From Heracleum sosnowskyi (taxonomy: Eukaryota > Streptophyta > Magnoliopsida > Apiales > Apiaceae), in assembly GCA_030848705.1 (NCBI GenBank), contig CM061245.1, forward strand, positions 78,231,564-78,295,563: a stretch of 64,000 bases of DNA, written 5' to 3'. Below, piece after piece: positions 13,537 through 22,625 of the stretch. Position numbers and translations under genes: made by a program. Within the stretch, counting starts at the first letter, position 1. Each line of letters starts with the position of its first letter. The notes under the pieces were generated by a model, which made no database searches, was not told the DNA's origin, and saw only the letters and a list, made by a program, of their open reading frames with translations.

Positions 13537-14881
13537 TAGTAAGATTTGAAAGAATAACAGAGAATCAGATGCAAAAGCTCGAAAGAGTTTGAAAGTAGAA
13601 AAGTGTTTGTGAATATGTGTGTGTGACAATAGATGTGAATTGGAGTAAGATTTGAAAGGTTTAAACGTATGTGTGTGTATTGTTTAAATATGAAATTCAA
13701 AATTAAAAACTGAACAGTTTTTAATCATTAATACACAACTGTCTTACTCCGTTAATCGTGTGAGTGGGACACGTGGCACACATGCAATGACTGACAACAG
13801 TAATTGGCAGTTTCCAATGCGCATGCGCAGTAAAAACATCAATAATTACCGCCTTTTACACTTTCCTAGATACGCAACCTTTTTCTTCTGTTTAATACAA
13901 ATTAGAACCGTTACCAATCATACTCTTTTGTTTTGAAGAATGTTTTCTCAAAATTGTTAACTGTCTGAAACAAATAATTAATTTTAATCATCAGAGATTA
14001 AAATAAAATTACCTCAGCGTAGAGTACACAGTTCATCAGTGTTTACCAATCCTCCTCCTTTATTCATAATCTCTTTTCTCTCAATGCACAGTTGTGAAAA
14101 AATTGTGTGTGAATAGCAGAGTTTACTGAATATAAATATTTAGAGCATCTTAAAGTGCATAAAATTCACACAATAAATCAGTAAAAACTAGTTGTCCAAA
14201 CTCTCATGTATAAAATCTGATCTCATCTAAACTCTGTACTATAAAATTTATTATTTTCACCCCCTTCGGTTTTTTTTTTAAAATTTTTCCAGTAATCAGT
14301 GGTTGGCACTAGTCACCAAAAATCAAAGATTTTAGCCCTTATTTCATACAATAAGTTCCTGGGTCTTCCTAGGCACAACATGATCTCAAAGGAATTTGTG
14401 CACTTTTTGGCATCTTTTGATTGGAGGGTGAAATATTTGCAACTAATTATCAGAGTTTAGACTTTTCATCAGTTAATACAATTAATTTATGAGAGAAAGT
14501 GCAAACAGCTAATACAGACTCAGTGTATAGGATCAATAAACTAAGAGATGCTATAAATATAGAGACAGTATCATGCTGTGTAAAATTTCTGCACATTTTG
14601 AGATCAGATCATATATTACTCAGAAAGATTCATGATTACTTACTGAGAATCATGCTTCATACAGGTTTCTTCATCGGTCCATATGTTTCAGACAATATTA
14701 CAATCAGAGTATAACATCAGAGATTAACTCAGATTTTAACCGACAGAGTATGACTTACACTTTATGACTAACAGAGTTTACTATCAGAGTTTAACATACT
14801 GGTACAAATAACAGTTAACATAGGCAAAGAATCATGAGCAACAAATCACAGAAGTATAGATTTTGAGTCTAACCAGTATCT
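13537..14881. other. E2 spacer between pol and third ORF
   Basis: No gene is supported here. The spacer holds a T-tract followed by TTTTCACCCCC (14255-14266), which on the element strand is an internal polypurine-like GGGGGTGAAAA. It also has many CAGAGTTT/AAACTCTG words and a G-box-like CACGTG (13770-13775) about 240 bp upstream of the third ORF. Compared with E1, about 1 kb is missing, including the whole antisense ORF. Confidence 0.7.
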
Positions 14882-15626
14882 CTAATCAAAACCAGAGATC
14901 ATTCCAAGTTCATTTACCAGTCTTGTAAAAGTAGCTTCACTCAAAGGTTTGGTGAAGATATCTGCAAGCTGTTGGTCTGTAGACACAAAATGAAGCTCAA
15001 TATTTCCTTCTTCCACATGTTCCCTGATAAAATGATACCTTATGCTGATGTGCTTGGTCATGGAGTGTTGTACTGGATTACCTGTCATAGCAATAGCACT
15101 TTGATTATCACAGAAAATAGGTATTTTAGAGTACCTTAATCCATAGTCCAGCAATTGATTCTTCATCCATAAAATCTGTGCACAACAGCTACCAGCAGCT
15201 ATATACTCTGCTTCTGCTGTGGATGTGGAAATTGATTTTTGTTTCTTGCTGTACCAAGAAACTAATCTGTCACCTAGAAATTGACAGCTTCCACTTGTGC
15301 TTTTTCTGTCTATCTTACAGCCTGCAAAATCTGCATCAGAGTAACCAATTAATTTAAACTCTGATTCTCTAGGGTACCACAAGCCAAGGGTTATGGTTCC
15401 TTTAAGATATTTGAAAATCCTCTTCATAGCTGTTAGATGTGGCTCTCTGGGGTCTGCTTGAAATCTTGCACAAAGACATGTTGCATACATGATATCTGGT
15501 CTGCTTGCAGTAAGATAAAGAAGAGACCCTATCATGCCTCTGTAGTTTGTCATATCTACTGAAGCTCTTGTATCTTTGTCTAACTTTGTTGCAGTAGCCA
15601 TGGGAGTTGTGGCAGATGAAATATCA
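14882..15626 (-). pseudogene. E2 pol, C-terminal part (RNase H)
   Basis: This is the 3' end of the E2 polyprotein gene, separated from 28563-31159 by E1. It encodes the RT/RNase H connection (YRGMIGSLLYLTASRPDI), RNase H motifs SDADFAGCKIDRKSTSGS and STAEAEYIAA, the CDNQSAIA block and the terminal ADIFTKPL. The frame is open throughout to the stop at 14882. It joins in phase to the upstream half once E1 and one copy of TATCA are ignored. Residues are nearly identical to E1, showing how closely related the invader and its target are. Confidence 0.93.
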
Positions 15627-15963
15627 TGTTAGATATAATTGCTAATGTTTGTTTATCAGTGTTTAAGCAACAGGTACTGACAAGAGTTTATCAGAAGCCG
15701 ATCAGAGTTTAGTTAAACTCTGATAGGGTGAAGAGTTTAAAGGAAGCCGGTCAGAGTTTATTTAAAGTCTGACAAGGTGATAGTTGAATTAGCTGTCGGT
15801 GCAGAATTGAAGATTCTAGAAGCAATACATTCTGAAGATGGAAAGAAGCAGAATATATTGATACAGCTAAGGAAACAGGATAGAAGATAAGAAGCAATCC
15901 TTAATTGATATGAATTATATAGCTAACTTGTAGGAATATCAATTAGAGAAGGATTGTATGTAG

Positions 15964-15984
15964 CTGTGTACTATATAAACACAG
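15964..15984 (+). promoter_or_regulatory. E1 LTR TATA box inside an inverted repeat
   Basis: TATATAAA at 15972-15979 lies between CTGTGT (15964-15969) and ACACAG (15979-15984). The same arrangement occurs at 28348-28368 in the other LTR and, in the matching orientation, in the LTRs of E2, E3 and E5; E4 has it with ACACAT. It is the expected start region for genomic RNA. Confidence 0.75.
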
Positions 15985-16033
15985 ATAGGTTATCCCTAGA
16001 AGGGACGCGATCATTGAGATATTTTTTGTGTAA

Positions 16034-16071
16034 CCTAGAAGCTCTTTATGATTCATTAACATCATAAAGAG
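16034..16071 (+). other. Conserved LTR stem-loop, E1 copy
   Basis: CCTAGAAG (16034-16041) precedes a perfect 11-bp stem, CTCTTTATGAT at 16042-16052 pairing with ATCATAAAGAG at 16061-16071, with an 8-nt loop. It starts about 70 nt after the TATA box, so it should lie near the 5' end of the RNA. The second LTR carries it at 28426-28455. Confidence 0.8.
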
Positions 16072-16175
16072 AGAAGCTGTTAATAAGATTACAGTTTTAT
16101 TGATTCATAAACAGTGTTATTAATTATTGTTATTCTCATACATATTTGATTATATTGTGTATTCGGCCTAACAAT

Positions 16176-16188
16176 TGGTATCAGAGCC
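16176..16188 (+). other. E1 primer-binding site (initiator Met-tRNA)
   Basis: TGGTATCAGAGCC, two bases after the LTR end, is complementary to the 3' end of plant initiator Met-tRNA, the usual copia primer. Confidence 0.92.
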
Positions 16189-16236
16189 AAGGCTGTTTAA
16201 TATATACAGTTTTACGATTAAAACACAGTAATAATC

Positions 16237-18588
16237 ATGTCTGAAGAAAATCAAAATCAAGTTCCTCCTGTGGCTGAACAGGTTAAGCCAAATTCTGTGA
16301 GTCGATATGAAACTATCAGGGTTCCAATTCTCAGGCCAATAGAGTATCCAATATGGAAGGTGAAGATGACCATGTTTCTGGAGGCTACAGATCCAGAATA
16401 TCTTGACAGAATCAATAATGGTCCTCATAAGCCAACTAAATTATCTCCTGCTGTTGGTGATAAAGAACAGACACTGATTCCAAAGGAAAAGAAAGATTAT
16501 ACTCCTGAAGACATCTCATCAATTGCAAAGGATGCAAAGGTTAGACATCTACTCCACAGTGCTTTAGATAATGTTATGTCTAACAGAGTAATTGGCTGCA
16601 AAACGGCAAAGGAAATCTGGGATGCTTTGGAAGTAAGGTGTCAAGGAACCACTGCTATAAAGAAGAACAGGAAGACAATACTCACACAGGAGTATGAGCA
16701 CTTTGATTCAAGATCTAATGAAACCTTGACTGAGACTTATGACAGGTTTTGTAAATTACTGAATGATCTGTCTCTGGTTGACAAAGAATATAATCTTGAA
16801 GAGTCAAATCTCAAGTTTCTCTTATCTCTACCTGAAAAATGGGATCTGAAGACGACCTCAATCAGAGATAATTATGATCTTGATGATACAGATCTTGATG
16901 AGATTTATGGCTTGTTAAAGACTCATGAACTTGAGATAGATCAAAGAAACAGAAGATCAAGCAAGAAGACAAAATCTGTTGCTCTCAAAGTTGAGGAGAA
17001 GCCCATTGAAAAGAAGGAATCATCAAAGAAGAAAGCCAAGGGAAAGGCTTTAGTCATTAAATCTGAAAGTGAGTCATCAAACTCTGATGATGACTCAAAC
17101 TCTGATGAAGCTTCTGACTCTGAGGATGATGAAGAACAGTTGATGCAAATGGCGGCATTGATGGTGAAGACCTTCAAGAAGATGGGATTCAAGAACTTCA
17201 AGAAAGGAAAGAGATTCTCAAGGAGAGATTCAAATTCTGAGAAGAAGAATTTCAGAAAGTCTGATGGAAAAGATACCAAGTCTGGAAAGAAGGACAAATC
17301 TGAGATCCAGTGCTACAAGTGCAAAGAGATGGGTCACTATGCTCCAGAGTGCAAGAAAGGAAAAACTGGAAAAGCACTCGTCTCTAAAGGCAAAGACTGG
17401 GCAGATACTTCAGATTCTGATGATGGAGAAAATTATGCTCTTATGGCAACTGTCAAAGATGAGACTGAATCATCAGAAAATAAGGTACCCCTAACTACTT
17501 ATGCGTATGATACTGATAATATTTCTGAATTAAGAATTTATCTTAAGAACATACATGTTAGTTATAGGGATCAGACTTTAGAGAATGAAAGGATTAAATC
17601 TGAGAATCTTAGTCTTAAAGAAAGAAACAAGTTTCTTGAAAGAGAACTTGAGAATATGAAGCAGACTCAAAAAGAAAGAGATGATGCTGTTTATGTGGAA
17701 CAGGAGTTGCTTAAAAGGTATAGGCAACTAGAATCTGATTTAGAGAAGGAAAGAAAAATAATTAAAACTTGGACTAATTCTGGCAGAGATACACATCAAG
17801 TTTTTCAAACAGATGCTGTAGGTTTAGGATACAGTGAGGAAGATGAACTTAGGTTTCAAGATAAAATTAAGTTTAGAGCTTTCACAAGTTCATATTCGAC
17901 TCCTGTAACATTTGTTCCTGAATCTGGAAAGTTAAAATCTGCAGTTGTGAAAGAAACTGTTATGGAGCCAGTTGAAACTTGTGTTGAACAAGTAGATACT
18001 GAATCTAAAAATGAGAAGCCTGTTGAGTTAGAAGCTGTTAAAGAACCAATAAGAGTCTGTGAGAAACAGGTTAATATTGGTTTAATGACAGGAAAACAGT
18101 TTAAACATAAGCTCAAAGAGGTTAAGTCTGCCATGAAACCTAAAGGGTCCAAGAGAAATAGGAATGGAAAAATAGGCATAAACAATAGAAATAATCATTT
18201 GCCTAATGCTGGTGCTTTAAGGAAAACATGTTACAGTTGTGGTAGTTCTAATCATCTTGCTAGATTTTGCACTAAGAACAAGCATATTAATTCTTTACCT
18301 TCTACTTCAGAAGTAAAGAATGATTATGTTAGAGTAAAACCACAGACCTTATGCAAACATTGTGGGAGCACTTGGCATTCTATTTACACATGTAAGAGTT
18401 ATCATGCAATTTATCATAATTACTATGAGCTAAAACCCAACTTAAAGTGGGTTAGAGCAAACTCTGCTAGTGTAAAATCTGACAATGTTAGTTTAAACTC
18501 TGAGATAGTTGATTCCGCTGCAAAAGCTAACACTGTTAAGAAAGGAAAAGGGTCCAAGCAAGTCTGGATCCTTAAAACTAACACTTAG
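16237..18588 (+). CDS. gag: E1 Gag (783 aa), three zinc knuckles
   Basis: This is the capsid/nucleocapsid protein that packages element RNA in cytoplasmic particles. The N-terminal half resembles the copia-type retrotransposon gag domain (SRYETIRVPILRP near residue 20, then LLHSALDNVMSNRVIGC and a UBN2-like region). A lysine-rich stretch and an acidic Ser/Asp region (about 275-310) follow. The first CCHC knuckle is at about 359-372 (CYKCKEMGHYAPEC), then a coiled-coil segment (about 430-520), and two more knuckles at about 665-678 and 706-719. The gene is long for a copia gag, as is known for SIRE elements. It starts 64 nt after the LTR at the first ATG of the frame. It ends with TAG 13 nt before the pol frame opens. 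The Asp/Ser linker is partly encoded by the repeated AACTCTGA word. Confidence 0.95.
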   Translation: MSEENQNQVPPVAEQVKPNSVSRYETIRVPILRPIEYPIWKVKMTMFLEATDPEYLDRINNGPHKPTKLSPAVGDKEQTLIPKEKKDYTPEDISSIAKDAKVRHLLHSALDNVMSNRVIGCKTAKEIWDALEVRCQGTTAIKKNRKTILTQEYEHFDSRSNETLTETYDRFCKLLNDLSLVDKEYNLEESNLKFLLSLPEKWDLKTTSIRDNYDLDDTDLDEIYGLLKTHELEIDQRNRRSSKKTKSVALKVEEKPIEKKESSKKKAKGKALVIKSESESSNSDDDSNSDEASDSEDDEEQLMQMAALMVKTFKKMGFKNFKKGKRFSRRDSNSEKKNFRKSDGKDTKSGKKDKSEIQCYKCKEMGHYAPECKKGKTGKALVSKGKDWADTSDSDDGENYALMATVKDETESSENKVPLTTYAYDTDNISELRIYLKNIHVSYRDQTLENERIKSENLSLKERNKFLERELENMKQTQKERDDAVYVEQELLKRYRQLESDLEKERKIIKTWTNSGRDTHQVFQTDAVGLGYSEEDELRFQDKIKFRAFTSSYSTPVTFVPESGKLKSAVVKETVMEPVETCVEQVDTESKNEKPVELEAVKEPIRVCEKQVNIGLMTGKQFKHKLKEVKSAMKPKGSKRNRNGKIGINNRNNHLPNAGALRKTCYSCGSSNHLARFCTKNKHINSLPSTSEVKNDYVRVKPQTLCKHCGSTWHSIYTCKSYHAIYHNYYELKPNLKWVRANSASVKSDNVSLNSEIVDSAAKANTVKKGKGSKQVWILKTNT

Positions 18589-18589
18589 T

Positions 18590-18607
18590 GTTTGTTTGTG
18601 ATTGCAG
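18590..18607 (+). promoter_or_regulatory. Possible 3' splice site at the gag-pol junction of E1
   Basis: TTTGTTTGTGATTGCAG followed by GG resembles a plant intron acceptor (U-rich run, TGCAG/G). TGA at 18599-18601 closes the pol frame just upstream. The same TGATTGCAGGG stands at the junction in E2 and E4, and CTGATGCAGGG in E3. No donor was identified, so splicing is a hypothesis. Confidence 0.4.
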
Positions 18608-21600
18608 GGTATAATAGAGAGCACACTTATCTTGGACAGTGGATGCTCAGGACATATGACTGGAAATAAAGCCCTGCTATCAGACTTTGTGGAGAAGGAT
18701 GGCCCAAAAGTTTCCTATGGAGATGGCAACGTAGGACATACTCTGGGATATGGCAACATTAATCTTGGAGGTGTCATCATCGCTAATGTAGCTCTAGTCT
18801 CAGGACTCAAGCACAATCTGTTATCTGTGAGTCAAATCTGTGACAGAGGAAACCATGTAGATTTTCATAGTGAATACTGTGAAGTTATCAGTAAATCTAC
18901 TGGAAAAGTTGTTCTAGTTGGACACAGGCGCAACAATATTTATGAAGCAAGTTTGGTAACAAACTCTGATGGAAAAACAGTGTGTCTGACTGCAAGAATG
19001 TCAAATGAAGAGAGTTGGAATTGGCATAAAAAGCTCTCTCATCTCAATTTGAACAACATTAATGAGCTGATAAGAAAGGATCTTGTAAGAGGACTCCCAA
19101 AATCAACACTCAGTCTAAATGGCCTATGTGATTCCTGTCAAAAGGCCAAACAAAGGAAGTCATCTTTCAAAAGCAAAACTGAATCTTCAGTAGTGGAACC
19201 TTATCATCTTCTACATGTTGATCTCTTTGGACCAGTGAATATAATGTCAATGGGCAGAAAGAAATATGCTCTAGTAATTGTTGATGAATATACTAGATAT
19301 ACATGGGTGTATTTCTTGTCAAAGAAGGATGAAACTGCTCAAATTCTAATGGATCATGTAAATCTACTGGACAAAAGATCACAGCACAAAGTCAAAATAA
19401 TAAGGAGTGATAATGGAACTGAATTCAGAAATTCATTCATGGAAGCTTTCTGCAAGGAAAGAGGGGTGAAACAAGAATTTTCTGCACCTGGCACTCCACA
19501 GCAAAATGGTGTAGTTGAAAGAAAGAACAGAACTTTAATTGAAGCAGCCAGAACTATGCTTGAAGAAGCAAAATTACCAACTTATTTCTGGGCAGAAGCT
19601 GTTCAAACTGCTTGTTTTACTCAAAATGCTACACTGATCAACAAGCATGGGAAAACACCATATGAGATGGTGAAAAATAAGAAGCCAAATTTGAAATATT
19701 TTCATATATTTGGATGCAAATGCTTTGTGTTGAAGACTCATCCTGAACAGTTGACAAAGTTCGAGTTAAAAGCTGATGAAGGAATTTTTGTTGGCTACCC
19801 ACTGTCAACAAAAGCATTCAGAGTTTACAATCTAAGAACTAAAGTGATCATGGAATCCATACATGTGTCATTTGATGACAAGAAAATAATTGGACTTGAA
19901 GACAAGGCTGGATATGATCAACTACGTTTTGAAAATGAAGATCTACTCTCTGATGATATAAACTCTGATGAAGCAGGGTTGACAAACTCTGACGAAGCAT
20001 ACTCTGAACCTCTACTGGTAAATACTGGAGAAACTGATAATTCTCAAATTGAACAAAATAGAGAACCAGTTGAGGGGGAGCGTGAAGAAGCTCAACATGA
20101 CACAACAAGTGAGTCAGTTGAGGAAACTGATTCAAACTCTGACAATTCAAACTCTGAGTCATCAAATTCAGGGGGAGCCTCAGAGAATGTAGAAAGTCAA
20201 CATATGAATCAGGAGAGCATGGATCAAGGGGGAGGATCCAACAATGATGCAAGAAACCACTTACCATCAGCAAGAAAGTGGACACAGGCACACACACCTG
20301 ATCTCATAATTGGAGATCCTGATGCTGGTGTAAGAACCAGAAGTGCAACAAATAATGAGTGTCTGTATCATGCTTTCTTGTCTCAAACTGAACCAAAGAA
20401 AGTGGAGGAAGCTCTTCAAGATGCTAATTGGATAACAGCAATGCAAGAAGAGTTAAATGAATTTGAAAGAAATGAAGTCTGGACACTTGTACCTAGACCA
20501 AAGAACAGATCAATTGTAGGTACAAAGTGGGTTTTCAGAAACAAGACTGACAGTGATGGTGTGATTACAAGGAATAAGGCTAGACTTGTGGCAAAAGGTT
20601 ATTCACAACAGGAAGGAATTGACTATGATGAAACCTTTGCTCCAGTTGCAAGACTGGAGGCTATAAGGATTTTTCTGGCCTATGCTGCACACAAGAAGTT
20701 TAAAGTCTTTCAGATGGATGTGAAAAGTGCTTTTCTCAATGGGAAGCTTGAAGAAGAGGTATTTGTTGAACAACCACCAGGATTTGTAGATCCCAAGCAT
20801 CCAGATTATGTCTACAGGCTTGACAAAGCATTATATGGACTAAAGCAAGCACCAAGAGCATGGTATGAAACTCTTGCTCAATTTCTTTTAGAAAGTGGGT
20901 TCACAAGAGGTACAATTGATAAAACCTTGTTTTATTTCAATTCTGGTGATGATTTGCTTTTAGTTCAAATTTATGTAGATGATATTATTTTTGGATCTAC
21001 TAATGACAAACTTTGTAAGAAGTTTGCAAAGCTTATGCAATCCAGGTATCAAATGAGCATGATGGGAGAGCTTAGTTATTTTCTAGGCTTACAGGTCAAG
21101 CAAACAGATGATGGGATTTTTATCAATCAAGCAAAGTATACCAGAAATCTTCTAAAGAAATTTGGTATGCTTGATAGTTCATCTGCAACAACTCCCATGG
21201 CTACAGCAACGAAGCTTGACAAAGACACAGGAGCCTCAGTAGATATGACTAACTACAGAGGAATGATAGGGTCTTTACTGTATCTTACAGCGAGTAGACC
21301 TGATATCATGTATGCAACATGTCTTTGTGCAAGATTTCAAGCAGATCCTAGAGAGCCTCATCTAACAGCTGTAAAAAGGATTTTCAAATATCTCAAAGGC
21401 ACCATAACCTTGGGTTTGTGGTATCCTAGAGAATCAGAGTTTAAGTTGATTGGTTACTCTGATGCAGATTTTGCAGGCTGTAAGATAGACAGAAAAAGTA
21501 CAAGTGGAAGCTGTCAATTTTTAGGTGACAGATTGGTTTCTTGGTACAGTAAGAAACAGAAATCAATTTCTACATCCACTGCTGAAGCAGAGTATATAGC

Positions 21601-21916
21601 AGCTGGTAGCTGTTGTGCACAGATTTTATGGATGAAGAATCAATTGCTGGATTATGGATTAAGGTACTCTAGAATACCTATTTTCTGTGATAACCAAAGT
21701 GCTATTGCTATGACAGGAAATCCAGTACAGCATTCCATGACCAAGCACATCAGCATAAGATATCATTTTATCAGAGAACATGTGGAAGAAGGGAATATTG
21801 AGCTTCATTTTGTGTCTACAGACCAACAACTTGCAGATATCTTCACCAAACCTTTGAGTGAAGCTACTTTTACAAGATTGGTAAATGAACTTGGAATGAT
21901 CTCTGGTTCTGACTAG
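18602..21916 (+). CDS. pol: E1 Pol: protease-integrase-RT-RNase H (1,104 codons)
   Basis: The polyprotein makes and integrates element DNA. The aspartic protease motif is LDSGCSGHMTG (D12). A GAG-pre-integrase zinc region follows (HKKLSHLN, then CDSCQKAK, about 145-185). The integrase catalytic triad is D207, D270 and E306, giving the D-D-35-E spacing. An acidic linker rich in Asn-Ser-Asp lies at about 440-560. RT motifs include QMDVKSAFLNG, YGLKQAPRAWYETL and YVDD at 791-794. RNase H motifs are SDADFAGCKIDRKSTSGS and STAEAEYIAA, and the protein ends in ADIFTKPL. No ATG precedes the protease site: the frame opens with TTG right after a TGA and in a different phase from gag. Expression therefore needs splicing or another non-standard event. 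All catalytic motifs are intact. Confidence 0.95.
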   Translation: MQGIIESTLILDSGCSGHMTGNKALLSDFVEKDGPKVSYGDGNVGHTLGYGNINLGGVIIANVALVSGLKHNLLSVSQICDRGNHVDFHSEYCEVISKSTGKVVLVGHRRNNIYEASLVTNSDGKTVCLTARMSNEESWNWHKKLSHLNLNNINELIRKDLVRGLPKSTLSLNGLCDSCQKAKQRKSSFKSKTESSVVEPYHLLHVDLFGPVNIMSMGRKKYALVIVDEYTRYTWVYFLSKKDETAQILMDHVNLLDKRSQHKVKIIRSDNGTEFRNSFMEAFCKERGVKQEFSAPGTPQQNGVVERKNRTLIEAARTMLEEAKLPTYFWAEAVQTACFTQNATLINKHGKTPYEMVKNKKPNLKYFHIFGCKCFVLKTHPEQLTKFELKADEGIFVGYPLSTKAFRVYNLRTKVIMESIHVSFDDKKIIGLEDKAGYDQLRFENEDLLSDDINSDEAGLTNSDEAYSEPLLVNTGETDNSQIEQNREPVEGEREEAQHDTTSESVEETDSNSDNSNSESSNSGGASENVESQHMNQESMDQGGGSNNDARNHLPSARKWTQAHTPDLIIGDPDAGVRTRSATNNECLYHAFLSQTEPKKVEEALQDANWITAMQEELNEFERNEVWTLVPRPKNRSIVGTKWVFRNKTDSDGVITRNKARLVAKGYSQQEGIDYDETFAPVARLEAIRIFLAYAAHKKFKVFQMDVKSAFLNGKLEEEVFVEQPPGFVDPKHPDYVYRLDKALYGLKQAPRAWYETLAQFLLESGFTRGTIDKTLFYFNSGDDLLLVQIYVDDIIFGSTNDKLCKKFAKLMQSRYQMSMMGELSYFLGLQVKQTDDGIFINQAKYTRNLLKKFGMLDSSSATTPMATATKLDKDTGASVDMTNYRGMIGSLLYLTASRPDIMYATCLCARFQADPREPHLTAVKRIFKYLKGTITLGLWYPRESEFKLIGYSDADFAGCKIDRKSTSGSCQFLGDRLVSWYSKKQKSISTSTAEAEYIAAGSCCAQILWMKNQLLDYGLRYSRIPIFCDNQSAIAMTGNPVQHSMTKHISIRYHFIREHVEEGNIELHFVSTDQQLADIFTKPLSEATFTRLVNELGMISGSD

Positions 21917-22586
21917 AGATACGGGTCAGACTCAAAATTTATACATGTTTAATTCTTGTTGCTCATGATTCCTTGCATGTGTTAACTGTTATGTGAACCA
22001 GCATGTTAAACTCTGATGATAAACTCTGTGAAGTGTTAGTCATACTCTGAAAGCATACTCTGAAGATAAACTCTGTTGGTCATACTCTGATAATTACAGT
22101 TTAAATGCTATACTCTGATTGTAATTTTGTCTGAAACATATGGACCAATGAAGAAATTTGTATGAAGCATAATTCTCAGTAAGTAACTGTGAATCCTTAA
22201 GAGTTGTATAGACTCTGATCTCAAAAATGTGCAGTAAGCTAACACAGCATGATACTGTCTCAATATTTATAGCATCTCTTAGTTTATTGATCCTATACAC
22301 TGAGTCTGTATTAGCTGTTTGCATTTTCTCTCATAAGTTAATTATATTTACTGATGAAAAGTCTAAACTCTGATTATTAATTTCAAATAATTCACCCTCA
22401 AATTCAAAAGATGCCAAACAGAGCACAAATTCCTTTGAGATCATGTTGTGCCTAGGACGATCCAGGAACTTATTGTATGAAATAAGGGCTAAAATCTTTG
22501 ATTTTTGGTGACTAGTGCCAACCACTGATTACTGGAAAAATAAAAAAAAATACTAAAAAAAAAAAAAAAAAAAAAAAAATAAAAAA

Positions 22587-22625
<39 letters not shown>

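Larger units (their letters stand above)
15627..16173 (+). repeat. E1 5' LTR (547 bp)
   Basis: Starts TGTTAGATATAATTGC and ends GGCCTAACA. The U3 part contains a near-perfect palindrome at 15702-15723 (arms TCAGAGTTTA and TAAACTCTGA) and further copies of the same word. The TATA box lies at 15972-15979. A stem-loop at 16042-16071 follows in the presumed R/U5 part. Confidence 0.96.

Noticed and set aside
16174..16200. Possible tRNA gene suggested by TGGTATCAGAGCC
   Set aside because: It is only the 13-nt primer-binding site complementary to initiator Met-tRNA; no cloverleaf follows.
19848..20297. 149-codon ORF antisense to the E1 pol linker, with relatives at 29542-29889
   Set aside because: Shadow of the Asn/Ser/Asp-rich linker; Leu/His/Gln-rich composition follows from the sense codons.
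22094..22324. Small minus-strand ORF in E1 whose first 28 residues match a plus-strand ORF at 14499-14714 in E2
   Set aside because: Both lie in the homologous spacer and are antisense to it; the match reflects DNA identity between close relatives, and the frames diverge by indels after 28 codons.
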